64,000 nucleotides of DNA from Lachnospiraceae bacterium. GTDB taxonomy: Bacteria > Bacillota > Clostridia > Lachnospirales > Lachnospiraceae. This document shows, one piece after another, positions 51,466 to 59,977 of this stretch. Both the position numbers and the translations under genes were made by a program. Position 1 is the first letter of the stretch; every line of letters starts with the position of its first letter. The stretch lies in NCBI GenBank assembly GCA_022791635.1, contig JAAVZL010000013.1:51661-115660 (forward strand), read 5' to 3'. The notes below the pieces were generated by a model. The model ran no database searches, was not told where the DNA came from, and worked only from the letters and a program-made list of their open reading frames with translations.

Positions 51466-54101
51466 GTGAGAAAATATTATTGGTTGACGGACACAGCATC
51501 ATCAATCGGGCCTTTTACGGAGTGACGGATCTGACCAACGCAAAAGGGCTTCATACCAATGCCATCTTTGGCTTTCTGAATACCCTGTTTAAGGTGCTGG
51601 AGGAGGAGAAGCCGGATTATGTGACCGTAGCCTTTGACGTGAAGGCCCCAACCTTCCGCCACGAAATGTATGAGGCCTACAAGGGAACGCGAAAGCCCAT
51701 GCCGGAGGAGCTTCATGAGCAGGTTCCGGTATTGAAGGAGCTTTTGCACGCCATGGGAATTCCCACCATGGAAAAGGCAGGGCTGGAGGCGGACGATCTT
51801 CTGGGAACCGCGGCAAAGCGCAGCGAGGCAAAAGGGCTTCAGGTGACTGTGCTTTCCGGAGATCGGGATCTTCTGCAGCTTGCCACGGATGCCATCCGTA
51901 TCCGCATGCCAAAGACCAAGGGCGGTGTGACGGAAATTGAGAACTACAACGCCAAGGATGTGCTAGAGCGCTACCAGGTGACGCCCCTGCAGATCATTGA
52001 GTTAAAGGCCCTTATGGGGGATTCCTCCGACAATATCCCCGGCGTGCCGGGAATCGGAGAAAAGACAGCCACCAACCTCATTGTGGCCTATGGAAGCATT
52101 GAGAACGCCTATGCCCATGTGGAGGAGATAAAGCCCAACCGGGCAAAGGAGGCCCTGCGGAATCACTACGATATGGCCCAGATGAGTAAGGCCCTGGCCA
52201 CCATCAAGCTGGACTGCGACTATGAGCTTGACTGGGAGGCAGCCCGCCTGGGAGATATTTACACCCGGGAAGCCTATGAGATCTTAAAGGACCTGGGCTT
52301 TAAGCAGATGCTCTCTCGGTTTTCCCTGGAGGCGCCGGCCAATGAGGCCACCCGGAAGAGCTTTCAGGTGGTCACGGATCTGGGGGAGGCGGAAAATCTC
52401 TTTGTAAAGGCAGAGGAAGGAGGGCGTCTGGCCTTTGAGCTGATTCGGGAGGAGAAGCAGGTTCTGGCCCTGTCTCTGACCCTGTCCGAGGAGGAGGTAT
52501 ACGTGCTTCCCGTACAGGGATTCCTCACAGAAGGCTTTCTTACGGAGCGGCTTTCCCGGGCCCTTGGAAGGGCCGGGGAGATTGCCTGCTTTGGCTTAAA
52601 GGAGCAGCTGGCCTTTTTGGAGGTTGGGCCCTTGGAGGCCTTCCGGGATACGGAGATTGCGGCCTATCTTCTCAATCCTTTAAAGGACAGTTATTCCTGT
52701 GAGGACCTGGCAAATGAATATCTGGGCCTTTCCGTTCCCTCCAGGGCGGAGCTCTTTGGGAAGGAAAAGCTCTCCCGGATGATGGAGGAAAAGCCGGAGG
52801 AATTTCGAAGCTATGCCGGCTATGTAAGCTATGTGCTCTTTCGGGCCCTGCCCCTTCTCATGGAGCGGCTTAGGAACCAGGAGATGGAGGAGCTCTACCG
52901 CACCATGGAAATGCCCCTGGTATTCACCCTGTTTTCCATGGAGCAGGCAGGAGTCCGGGTGGAGGCAGAGGCGCTTAAGGCCTACGGAGAGGCTCTGGCC
53001 GTGCGGATTGGAGAGCTGGAGAAGGAGATTTATCAGGAGGCCGGGGAGGAGTTTAACATCAATTCTCCCAAGCAGCTGGGCGTCATCTTGTTTGACAAGC
53101 TGGGCATGAAGGGCGGCAAGAAAACCAAGACCGGCTATTCCACCTCGGCGGAGGTTTTGGAGAAGCTGGCGCCGGAGCATCCGGTGGTGAACCATATCCT
53201 GGAGTACCGGCAGCTTGCCAAGCTCAAATCCACCTATGCGGACGGTCTGGCCGGGTATATCGGGGCGGATCAGCGGATTCATACCACCTTTTTGCAGACC
53301 ATCACGGCTACGGGGCGCTTAAGCAGCGTGGAGCCCAATCTCCAGAACATTCCCATCCGCATGGAGCTGGGACGCCTCATCCGCAAGGTCTTTGTTCCCC
53401 GGGAGGGCTATACTCTGCTGGATGCGGACTATTCCCAGATTGAGCTTCGGGTGCTGGCTCACATGTCCGGGGATGAGAACCTGATAAAGGCCTACCGGGA
53501 GGCTCAGGATATTCACCGGCTCACCGCCTCCCAGGTGTTCCACATCCCCTTTGAGGAGGTGACGCCCCTCCAGCGGCGAAATGCCAAGGCCGTGAATTTT
53601 GGGATTGTCTACGGGATCAGCTCCTTTGGCCTGTCGCAGGATTTGAGCATCACCCGCAAGGAGGCCCAGGATTATATTGAGAAGTACTTTGAGACCTATC
53701 CCCGGATCAAGGAGTTCCTGGACGGCTGTGTGAGGGCGGCAAAGGAGCAGGGCTATGTGACCACCATGTTTGGCCGCAGACGGCAGGTGCCGGAGCTTAA
53801 ATCCTCCAACTTTATGCAGCGATCCTTTGGGGAACGGGTGGCCATGAATGCGCCCATTCAGGGAACGGCAGCGGATATCATCAAGATTGCCATGGTCCGT
53901 GTGGACCGGCGTCTGAAGGAGCAGAATTTACGCTCCCGGCTTCTTCTCCAGGTTCACGATGAGCTTCTGGTGGAGGCCCATTTGGAGGAGATTGAGGAGG
54001 TAAAACGGATTCTTAAGGAGGAGATGAGCGGAGCCGCCCTCCTTTCGGTTCCTCTGGAGATTGACATGAAGCAGGGGGATAACTGGTATGAGGCCCATTA
54101 G
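51462..54101 (+). CDS. polA: DNA polymerase I
   Basis: 879 residues. 5' nuclease domain (1-~290): LLVDGHSIINRAFYG, LEADDLLG, VLSGDRDLLQL and GDSSDNIPGVPGIGEKTA. The middle 3'-5' exonuclease-like domain has LAFELIREEKQVLAL where active enzymes have an Asp-x-Glu, so proofreading is probably lost, as in Bst polymerase. The polymerase domain shows ATGRLSSVEPNLQNIP, DADYSQIELRVLAH, RRNAKAVNFGIVYG and QVHDELLVEA. It processes Okazaki fragments and repair gaps. Confidence 0.97.
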   Translation: MSEKILLVDGHSIINRAFYGVTDLTNAKGLHTNAIFGFLNTLFKVLEEEKPDYVTVAFDVKAPTFRHEMYEAYKGTRKPMPEELHEQVPVLKELLHAMGIPTMEKAGLEADDLLGTAAKRSEAKGLQVTVLSGDRDLLQLATDAIRIRMPKTKGGVTEIENYNAKDVLERYQVTPLQIIELKALMGDSSDNIPGVPGIGEKTATNLIVAYGSIENAYAHVEEIKPNRAKEALRNHYDMAQMSKALATIKLDCDYELDWEAARLGDIYTREAYEILKDLGFKQMLSRFSLEAPANEATRKSFQVVTDLGEAENLFVKAEEGGRLAFELIREEKQVLALSLTLSEEEVYVLPVQGFLTEGFLTERLSRALGRAGEIACFGLKEQLAFLEVGPLEAFRDTEIAAYLLNPLKDSYSCEDLANEYLGLSVPSRAELFGKEKLSRMMEEKPEEFRSYAGYVSYVLFRALPLLMERLRNQEMEELYRTMEMPLVFTLFSMEQAGVRVEAEALKAYGEALAVRIGELEKEIYQEAGEEFNINSPKQLGVILFDKLGMKGGKKTKTGYSTSAEVLEKLAPEHPVVNHILEYRQLAKLKSTYADGLAGYIGADQRIHTTFLQTITATGRLSSVEPNLQNIPIRMELGRLIRKVFVPREGYTLLDADYSQIELRVLAHMSGDENLIKAYREAQDIHRLTASQVFHIPFEEVTPLQRRNAKAVNFGIVYGISSFGLSQDLSITRKEAQDYIEKYFETYPRIKEFLDGCVRAAKEQGYVTTMFGRRRQVPELKSSNFMQRSFGERVAMNAPIQGTAADIIKIAMVRVDRRLKEQNLRSRLLLQVHDELLVEAHLEEIEEVKRILKEEMSGAALLSVPLEIDMKQGDNWYEAH

Positions 54102-54135
54102 CACGGAAGAGACAGTCAGACAGGGAGAAGCGTCT

Positions 54136-54744
54136 ATGCGGGTCATCGGCCTTACGGGCGGCATAGGAGCCGGAAAGAGCCGGCTTCTGGACTTCCTGAA
54201 GGAGGCCTATGGAGCCAGAGTATTCCAGGCGGACGAGGCAGGTCATCAGGTGATGGAGCCGGGGACGGCCGCCTATGAGGAGATAGAAAGGCTTTTTGGC
54301 CGGAAGATTTTAAAGGATACTGGAGAGATTGACCGGCAGGCCCTGGGAGCCCTGGTATTTTCCGATGGCGAAAAGCGGGAGGCTCTAAACAGCATCATTC
54401 ATCCGGCAGTGAAGGCCCTTGCCAGAAAGGCGGTAAAAGAAGCCAGGGAGGAAGGAAATGTGGCTCTGTTTGTCATAGAGGCCGCCCTGCTTATCGAGGA
54501 TCACTATGAAGAGATTTGCGATGAGCTGTGGTACGTCTATGCAGACCCGGATGTGCGAAGAGCCCGCTTAAGGGCCTCCCGGGGATATACGGAGGAGAAG
54601 ATTTCCGCTGTCTTTGAAAGCCAGCTTTCGGATGAGGAGTTTCGCAAGAATTGTAAGGTTGTGATAGACAACAGCGGTTCTATGGAAAGGGCTGTCGGTC
54701 AGATAGAACGGCTTTTGGGAGAAGCAGAGAAGGACAGAACGTAA
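54136..54744 (+). CDS. coaE: Dephospho-CoA kinase
   Basis: Last step of CoA synthesis. 202 residues from ATG 54136 (CAGGGAGAAG upstream). The in-frame 54088 start would overlap polA and add an unrelated 16 residues. P-loop IGLTGGIGAGKSRLLDF, QADEAGHQVMEPG, IIHPAVK and the C-terminal VVIDNSGSMERAVGQIERLL fit the family. polA-coaE linkage is common in Firmicutes. Confidence 0.95.
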   Translation: MRVIGLTGGIGAGKSRLLDFLKEAYGARVFQADEAGHQVMEPGTAAYEEIERLFGRKILKDTGEIDRQALGALVFSDGEKREALNSIIHPAVKALARKAVKEAREEGNVALFVIEAALLIEDHYEEICDELWYVYADPDVRRARLRASRGYTEEKISAVFESQLSDEEFRKNCKVVIDNSGSMERAVGQIERLLGEAEKDRT

Positions 54745-54758
54745 GGAGAACAGAAGAT

Positions 54759-55556
54759 ATGAGAATGTGCAGTATCGCCAGCGGAAGCAGCGGCAACTGT
54801 ATTTACATAGGCTCGGAGAATCACCACATTCTGATTGACGCTGGAATCAGCGGCAAGCGTGTGGAGGCGGGACTTAGGAGCCTTGATCTTTCCGGGGAGG
54901 ATCTGGACGGGATTCTGATTACCCATGAGCACTCGGATCACATTCGTGGGCTTGGGGTTCTGGCCAGGAAGTATCAGGTCCCTATTTACGCCACGCCGGG
55001 AACCATAGGGGCCATAGAGGAGACGGGAGGCCTTGGAAGGCTGGATGAGGAGCTCTTTGTAAGGATCCAGGGAAATGCGCCTTTTTTCATCGGAGATCTG
55101 GAGATTTCCCCCTTTCCCGTATCCCACGACGCGGCAGAGCCTACGGCCTACCGGGTGTCATGCGGGGAGCGCCGCATGGCGGTGGCTACGGATCTTGGGA
55201 TTTATACGGAGGACATTGTGGAAAGGCTTCAGGATCTGGATGTATTATTGTTGGAGGCCAACCATGATATCCACATGCTGGAGGTGGGAGGCTATCCCTA
55301 CTATCTGAAGCGGCGCATTGCCGGGGATCGGGGGCACCTTTCCAACGAGGCGGCGGGGAAGCTTCTCTGCCGGGTGCTCCATGACAAGATGAAGGCCGTC
55401 GTCCTTGGGCATCTGAGCAAGGAAAATAATTACGCAGAGCTGGCCAGAGAGACGGTGCGGCTTGAGATTCAGCTGGGGGATACGCCTTACCAGCCGGGGG
55501 ATTTCCCCATCAGTGTGGCAAGCAGGGATGAGATATCGCCCTGCATAGAGATATAA
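54759..55556 (+). CDS. WalJ/YycJ-like metallo-beta-lactamase-fold hydrolase
   Basis: 265 residues. MCSIASGSSGNCIYIGSENHHILIDAG is the YycJ/WalJ opening; the metal motif THEHSDHIRG (HxHxDH) follows, with further ligands in PVSHDA and LEANHD. YycJ is thought to act as a 5' exonuclease tied to repair or replication-wall coordination; here it sits beside polA and coaE and not with walRK. It begins 14 bp after coaE. Confidence 0.9.
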   Translation: MRMCSIASGSSGNCIYIGSENHHILIDAGISGKRVEAGLRSLDLSGEDLDGILITHEHSDHIRGLGVLARKYQVPIYATPGTIGAIEETGGLGRLDEELFVRIQGNAPFFIGDLEISPFPVSHDAAEPTAYRVSCGERRMAVATDLGIYTEDIVERLQDLDVLLLEANHDIHMLEVGGYPYYLKRRIAGDRGHLSNEAAGKLLCRVLHDKMKAVVLGHLSKENNYAELARETVRLEIQLGDTPYQPGDFPISVASRDEISPCIEI

Positions 55557-55568
55557 AAACAGTATCTG

Positions 55569-55690
55569 ATGGCAAAGTCGCAAAGGCGCACGAGAGGAAC
55601 TTTTATGAGTGTCCTTTCGAATAAAAGTTTCTCTCACTACAGGTGTGTCGAAGCGACTTTGCCCTTTAGTGCCATCGCGCAGCGATTTAG
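55569..55690 (+). repeat. R3 element in the leader of the ACT gene
   Basis: Outer stem GGCAAAGTCGC (55571-55581) with GCGACTTTGCC (55653-55663). Inner stem GAGAGGAACTTTTAT with ATAAAAGTTTCTCTC around a GAGTGTCCTTTCGA loop. Tail hairpin ATCGCGCAGCGAT (55674-55686). Each stem differs from the 14311 copy by changes on both strands that keep pairing. It runs into AATAGGAGG, the ribosome binding site of the next gene. Confidence 0.85.
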
Positions 55691-55705
55691 AATAGGAGGA
55701 TGATT

Positions 55706-55975
55706 ATGAAAAGAACGATTATTACGGTAGTGGGAAAGGATACGGTGGGGATTATTGCCAAGGTGTGCACCTATCTGGCACAGAATCGGGTAAATATTCT
55801 GGATATTTCCCAAACAATTGTGCAGGGATTTTTTAACATGATGATGGTGGTGGATGCCGGGGAGGTAAAGTCCTTTGAGAGCCTGTCCTCGGAGCTGGAG
55901 CAGATTGGCGAGGAGATCGGCGTAGTGATCAAATGCCAGCATGAGGAGATTTTTGACCGGATGCACCGCATCTGA
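55706..55975 (+). CDS. ACT-domain regulatory protein
   Basis: 89 residues, a single ACT fold: [48 protein letters not shown]. The family (UPF0237) is a small-molecule-sensing domain usually encoded next to the DUF711/PFL gene that follows here (23 bp), as in streptococci. ATG 55706 is chosen because AGGAGG (55694-55699) is six bases upstream; ATG 55700 directly abuts that site. Confidence 0.92.
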   Translation: MKRTIITVVGKDTVGIIAKVCTYLAQNRVNILDISQTIVQGFFNMMMVVDAGEVKSFESLSSELEQIGEEIGVVIKCQHEEIFDRMHRI

Positions 55976-55998
55976 AGGACTGGAGGGATACTGGCATT

Positions 55999-57363
55999 AT
56001 GATTAATTTGTATGAGGTAAGAGAGACCAATCAGATGATTGAGCAGGACAACCTGGATGTGCGCACCATCACTTTGGGGATCAGCCTTCTGGATTGCATT
56101 GATTCTGATTTAGGCGGGCTCAATCAGAAGATTTACGAGAAAATTACGAGAGTGGCAAAGGATCTGGCAGCCACGGGAAAGGCCATTGAGCGGGATTTTG
56201 GAATTCCCATTGTAAACAAGCGGATTTCCGTGACGCCCATAGCGATCATCGGGGAGTCGGCCTGCCATTCGCCTGGGGATTATGTAACCCTTGCCGAGAC
56301 CCTTGACCGGGCGGCCAAAGAGGTTGGGGTAAACTTTATCGGCGGGTATTCGGCTCTGGTGTCCAAAGGAATGACAACGGGGGAAGAGCATCTTATCCGC
56401 TCGATTCCGGAGGCCCTGTCAAAGACCGATCGGGTGTGCAGCTCTGTCAATGTGGGCTCCACCAAATGCGGCATCAATATGGACGCCGTGCGCCTGATGG
56501 GAGAAATGATTTTAAAGACTGCGGAATATACGAAGGAGCAGGATTCCCTTGGCTGTGCCAAGCTGGTGGTATTCTGCAATGCGCCAGATGACAATCCCTT
56601 TATGGCCGGGGCTTTCCACGGAGTGACGGAGGCGGACGCCATCATCAACGTAGGCGTCAGCGGTCCGGGGGTGGTCAAGCATGCCCTTACCAAGGTCCGG
56701 GGGGAGAGCTTTGAGGTGCTCTGCGAGACCATCAAGAAGACGGCCTTTAAGGTCACCCGGGTGGGACAGCTGGTGGCCCAGGAGGCCTCCAAGCGGCTTG
56801 GAATTCCTTTTGGCATTCTGGATTTGTCTCTGGCGCCCACCCCGGCTATCGGGGACAGTGTGGCGGAGATTCTGGAGGAAATCGGACTGGAGCGCTGCGG
56901 TGCGCCCGGGACCACGGCAGCTCTGGCTCTCTTAAATGATCAGGTGAAAAAGGGCGGCGTTATGGCCTCCTCCTATGTAGGCGGCTTAAGCGGAGCCTTT
57001 ATTCCCGTCAGTGAGGATCAGGGAATGATCGATGCGGTGCAGGCAGGGGCTCTGACCATTGAGAAGCTGGAGGCCATGACCTGTGTGTGCTCGGTAGGGC
57101 TGGATATGATTGCCATTCCGGGAGATACGAAGGCCTCTACCATCTCCGGCATCATTGCGGACGAGATGGCTATCGGCATGGTGAATCAGAAGACCACGGC
57201 CGTGCGTCTGATTCCGGTGATCGGAAAGGGCGTGGGGGAAATGGTGGAGTTCGGCGGCCTTTTGGGCTATGCGCCCATTATGCCGGTGAATCAGTTTTCC
57301 TGCGATGCCTTTGTGAGCCGCACGGGACGGATTCCGGCTCCCATTCATTCCTTTAAGAATTAG
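55999..57363 (+). CDS. UPF0210/DUF711 (PFL-like) family protein
   Basis: 454 residues of the DUF711 family, which structurally resembles the pyruvate-formate-lyase barrel. Blocks seen are [75 protein letters not shown] and [23 protein letters not shown]. Biochemical function is unknown to me. The ACT protein upstream is its near-constant partner. Confidence 0.93.
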   Translation: MINLYEVRETNQMIEQDNLDVRTITLGISLLDCIDSDLGGLNQKIYEKITRVAKDLAATGKAIERDFGIPIVNKRISVTPIAIIGESACHSPGDYVTLAETLDRAAKEVGVNFIGGYSALVSKGMTTGEEHLIRSIPEALSKTDRVCSSVNVGSTKCGINMDAVRLMGEMILKTAEYTKEQDSLGCAKLVVFCNAPDDNPFMAGAFHGVTEADAIINVGVSGPGVVKHALTKVRGESFEVLCETIKKTAFKVTRVGQLVAQEASKRLGIPFGILDLSLAPTPAIGDSVAEILEEIGLERCGAPGTTAALALLNDQVKKGGVMASSYVGGLSGAFIPVSEDQGMIDAVQAGALTIEKLEAMTCVCSVGLDMIAIPGDTKASTISGIIADEMAIGMVNQKTTAVRLIPVIGKGVGEMVEFGGLLGYAPIMPVNQFSCDAFVSRTGRIPAPIHSFKN

Positions 57364-57373
57364 ATGAAAGGGT

Positions 57374-58651
57374 TCAGGGGAGAATGACAAGAGACTGGGT
57401 GTAGGCATGGGCAAAGGGGATGTTGTATCGGCATACTCTTGCAATTTCACAAATGTGGGCGGCCTGAACATCCTTTTCAAATAGTGCCAAGCCTGTAGGC
57501 GTAAGGAGATAGGGAGCGTCCGCCGCTTTTACAAGAAGGGGCGAGGCGCTTCTTTGCTTGATGGCAGACAGAAGGGGCGAGGCGCTTTCCCGAAAGCCTA
57601 AGGGGCGCAGATACACGGGCCAGCCCTGGGCTTTCCAGGCGTCCAGATCAGATTGATAAAGTCTTAGGAGGATGTGGCAGAGGGAGCGGGTAATGCGGCT
57701 GTGGGTGAGCTCTTTTGTTTTCAGGAGATGGGCGAAAGCGGATACAGAGGTAAATTGGAAGCGATGATTCTCTATGCGGGAAGCCAGATCCGGAGATACG
57801 TCCTGGAAGGCCTGCAATTCCTCAGAGGAGAGGGAGAGCAGGCGGTCAAAGAGGATGGGGGAGAAATCGTCTATGGTGAGGGGCGGGCATGATTGGAAAG
57901 CCTCTCTTAAGGCTTCGAAGGAGTGGGGAGGGAGCTGGGCCTTTACGGCAGATGAGAGGCCTTCCCGGGCAATGGCCTCGCGGATGGCGGAGGCGGAGGC
58001 GAAGGCAGTGTCCATGGTAGTATCGTGGTAGCCGGAGGAGGCGCGGCGGACGGTGACAGGGCGGATGGAGCTTTGGCGGGAGAGAAGGGCCCGACAGTAT
58101 TCGATTCCCAGGATGTTGTTGGGATGCTGTAAAAGGTCGGATTCGGGGCGGCAGTCGGCGTCCTCCCGGGAGCAGACGCAGACGTGGGAGGTATAGTTTA
58201 GATATTCCTCGGCAGCCTTGCTTCTGGCGGCGGGGAAGGAGAGGCCTTGTCTTAGATGGTATTTTAGGAGATCCCGGTAGTCTTTGGGCTCTTCTTCAAA
58301 AAGGCGGGCGTAGGGGAGAAGGGCGTTTAGATCGCCGCATTCGCTTCCGAAGCAGAGGGTGTCGATGCAGCCTAGGGCTTCCAGCATGGAGACGGCGCCC
58401 TGGGCGAAGGCTTCGACGCTTCCGGTGGCGTAGGGGACGGGGAGCTCCAGGACGAGATCGGCGCCGTTTTGGAGGGAGGCTTTTGTGCGGGTGTATTTGT
58501 CGGTGAGGGCAGGGAGGCCTCTTTGGGTGAAGGGGCCGCTCATGATAATGACCATGTAGTCGGCGCAGGTGAGGGCTTTGGCGGTCTGGAGATGATAGGC
58601 GTGGCCTTTGTGGAAGGGGTTGTATTCGGCTATGATGGCTGTGACTTTCAT
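57374..58651 (-). CDS. tmcAL: tRNA(Met) cytidine acetate ligase
   Basis: 425 residues. ATG 58651 gives MKVTAIIAEYNPFHKGHAYHL, with the HxGH nucleotidyltransferase motif (HKGH) at the N-terminus. A longer frame to 58699 adds a poor 16-residue lead. Other blocks are SGPFTQRGLPALTDKYTR, ELPVPYATGSVEAFAQGAV and ASAIREAI. TmcAL (YlbM) activates acetate to modify C34 of elongator tRNA-Met. The 5' half has a C-rich, G-poor coding strand, complementary to the G-rich tract beside E4. Confidence 0.93.
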   Translation of the reverse strand: MKVTAIIAEYNPFHKGHAYHLQTAKALTCADYMVIIMSGPFTQRGLPALTDKYTRTKASLQNGADLVLELPVPYATGSVEAFAQGAVSMLEALGCIDTLCFGSECGDLNALLPYARLFEEEPKDYRDLLKYHLRQGLSFPAARSKAAEEYLNYTSHVCVCSREDADCRPESDLLQHPNNILGIEYCRALLSRQSSIRPVTVRRASSGYHDTTMDTAFASASAIREAIAREGLSSAVKAQLPPHSFEALREAFQSCPPLTIDDFSPILFDRLLSLSSEELQAFQDVSPDLASRIENHRFQFTSVSAFAHLLKTKELTHSRITRSLCHILLRLYQSDLDAWKAQGWPVYLRPLGFRESASPLLSAIKQRSASPLLVKAADAPYLLTPTGLALFEKDVQAAHICEIARVCRYNIPFAHAYTQSLVILP

Positions 58652-58699
58652 GGTGGGATGGGCCTTTCTTTTTTGATTGTTATAGGGGTATTTTAGCAT

Positions 58700-58724
58700 G
58701 GGTGGGTGGGGGGAGTAAAGGGGG
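58700..58724 (+). other. Putative G-quadruplex motif
   Basis: Four runs of three or more G (58700-58702, 58704-58706, 58708-58713, 58720-58724) with loops of 1, 1 and 6 bases fit the standard G3+N1-7 rule. It lies between the tmcAL start and palindrome E4, inside a 37-base stretch without C (58698-58734). Confidence 0.6.
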
Positions 58725-58735
58725 TGGTGGTGGAC

Positions 58736-58945
58736 GGGCCTGCCGAAAAATCAGCCCTCCGGCTTTTCCATATCTGTGTTCGGACGGTTCGCGTACAGTC
58801 TGTCTGCTCTGGTCGGACATTGTCTTGGAGGCTTTTTATGACGATAGATATGTTTGGCACTGTCCGCCCATATCAGACAGACTGTGCGAGAACAGCCGGA
58901 CACAGGATATCGGAAAAGCCGGAGGGCTGATTTTTCGGCAGGCCC
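58736..58945 (+). repeat. Palindromic element E4 (long form)
   Basis: GGGCCTGCCGAAAAATCAGC at 58736 pairs with the complementary end at 58945; both arms reach CTTTTCC/GGAAAAG. Left core: CCATATC, TGTGTTCGGACGGTTCGCG, GTCTGTCTGCTCTGGTCGGACA. Right core: TGTCCGCCCATATCAGAC, GCGAGAACAGCCGGACAC, GGATATCGG. The tip is a ~40-base AT-richer loop. It lies between divergent tmcAL and the RluD-type gene; 58652-59004 holds only this, the G-rich tract and the presumed promoters. Confidence 0.88.
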
Positions 58946-59004
58946 TGACGGTGGTGGGTGGGGGAGTGTGGAGTTGGTTGTTATGGATTGATGGAGGTTG
59001 TGGA

Positions 59005-59919
59005 ATGGAGAAGAGAGTGGATGCGGTTGTACAGGTGGAGGATGAGGGGATTCGGTTGGAGCAGTTTTTGAGGGGGAGGATGGGGGTTACGAAGAATGAG
59101 GTGAGAAGGGCGAAGTTTTTGGAGGAGGGGATCTGTGTGAATGGGGAACGCAGGAAGGTGAATGTGCTTCTTAAGGCCGGGGATTTGGTGGAGGTGGTGC
59201 TTGAGATGGGAGGAAGGGGATCTGAAGGGGTGAGGGCTTTTTCGGGGGAGGTTTCTGTGCTTTATGAGGATTCGGATGTGATTGTGGTGGATAAGCCTTC
59301 GGGGCTTTCGGTGCATCCGGCGGGGCGGCAGGATGTGGATACGTTGGCGAATCGGCTGGCGGCTTATCTTAGGGGGAAGGGGGAGGAGTCGGTGATTCGG
59401 ATTCTGGGGCGGCTGGATAAGGATACCTCTGGGGTGGTTTTGGCGGTGAAGAACCGGGGGGCGGCTGTGCGGCTGGAGCGTCAGAGGGAGGATGGACAGC
59501 TTTTGAAGAGCTATTTGGCTTTTGTGGAGGGGGTCCCGGAGCCTGGGGAAGGGAGGATTGATAAGCCTTTAGGAACCCGGGCTGGGGATAGGAGGCGGAT
59601 GTGTGTGGATCCGGAGGGGAAGCGGGCGGTTACGCATTATGCTTTGATGGGAGAGGATTTTAGGAATAACTTTGCTTTGGTGCGGCTGTGGCTTGAGACG
59701 GGCAGGATGCACCAGATTCGGGTGCATATGGCTTCGATAGGGCATCCGCTTTTGGGGGACCCGCTCTATGGAAACGGGGCGGTGCCGGGGATGGGCAGGG
59801 CGGCGCTTCATGCCTGGCGGCTTCGGTTTTTACAGCCCTTTACGGGGGAGGAGGTTTTGGTGGAAGCGCCTGTTCCGGCGGATTTTCTTGCCATCCACTG
59901 TATTTCTGTGATAGAATAA
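59005..59919 (+). CDS. Second RluD-family pseudouridine synthase
   Basis: 304 residues from ATG 59005. A longer frame to 58702 would translate palindrome E4 and is rejected. N-terminal S4 domain (IRLEQFLRGRMGVTKNEVRRAKFLEEGICVNG), then GRLDKDTSGVVLAVKN with the catalytic Asp, and GRMHQIRVHMASIGHPLLGDPLYG. It is distinct from the rluD at 36062 and probably targets another rRNA or tRNA site (RluC/YhcT-like). Its first ~30 bases are C-free, and the whole gene is GGG- and GTG-rich. Confidence 0.9.
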   Translation: MEKRVDAVVQVEDEGIRLEQFLRGRMGVTKNEVRRAKFLEEGICVNGERRKVNVLLKAGDLVEVVLEMGGRGSEGVRAFSGEVSVLYEDSDVIVVDKPSGLSVHPAGRQDVDTLANRLAAYLRGKGEESVIRILGRLDKDTSGVVLAVKNRGAAVRLERQREDGQLLKSYLAFVEGVPEPGEGRIDKPLGTRAGDRRRMCVDPEGKRAVTHYALMGEDFRNNFALVRLWLETGRMHQIRVHMASIGHPLLGDPLYGNGAVPGMGRAALHAWRLRFLQPFTGEEVLVEAPVPADFLAIHCISVIE

Positions 59920-59977
59920 GAGCGTCGTTTGTGATAGGACAGTCCCAATAGAAAGTAGAATGATGTAAAGAGGAGTT

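Noticed and set aside
58702..59004. N-terminal extension of the second RluD-type gene
   Set aside because: It would translate palindrome E4; the S4 domain begins right after ATG 59005.
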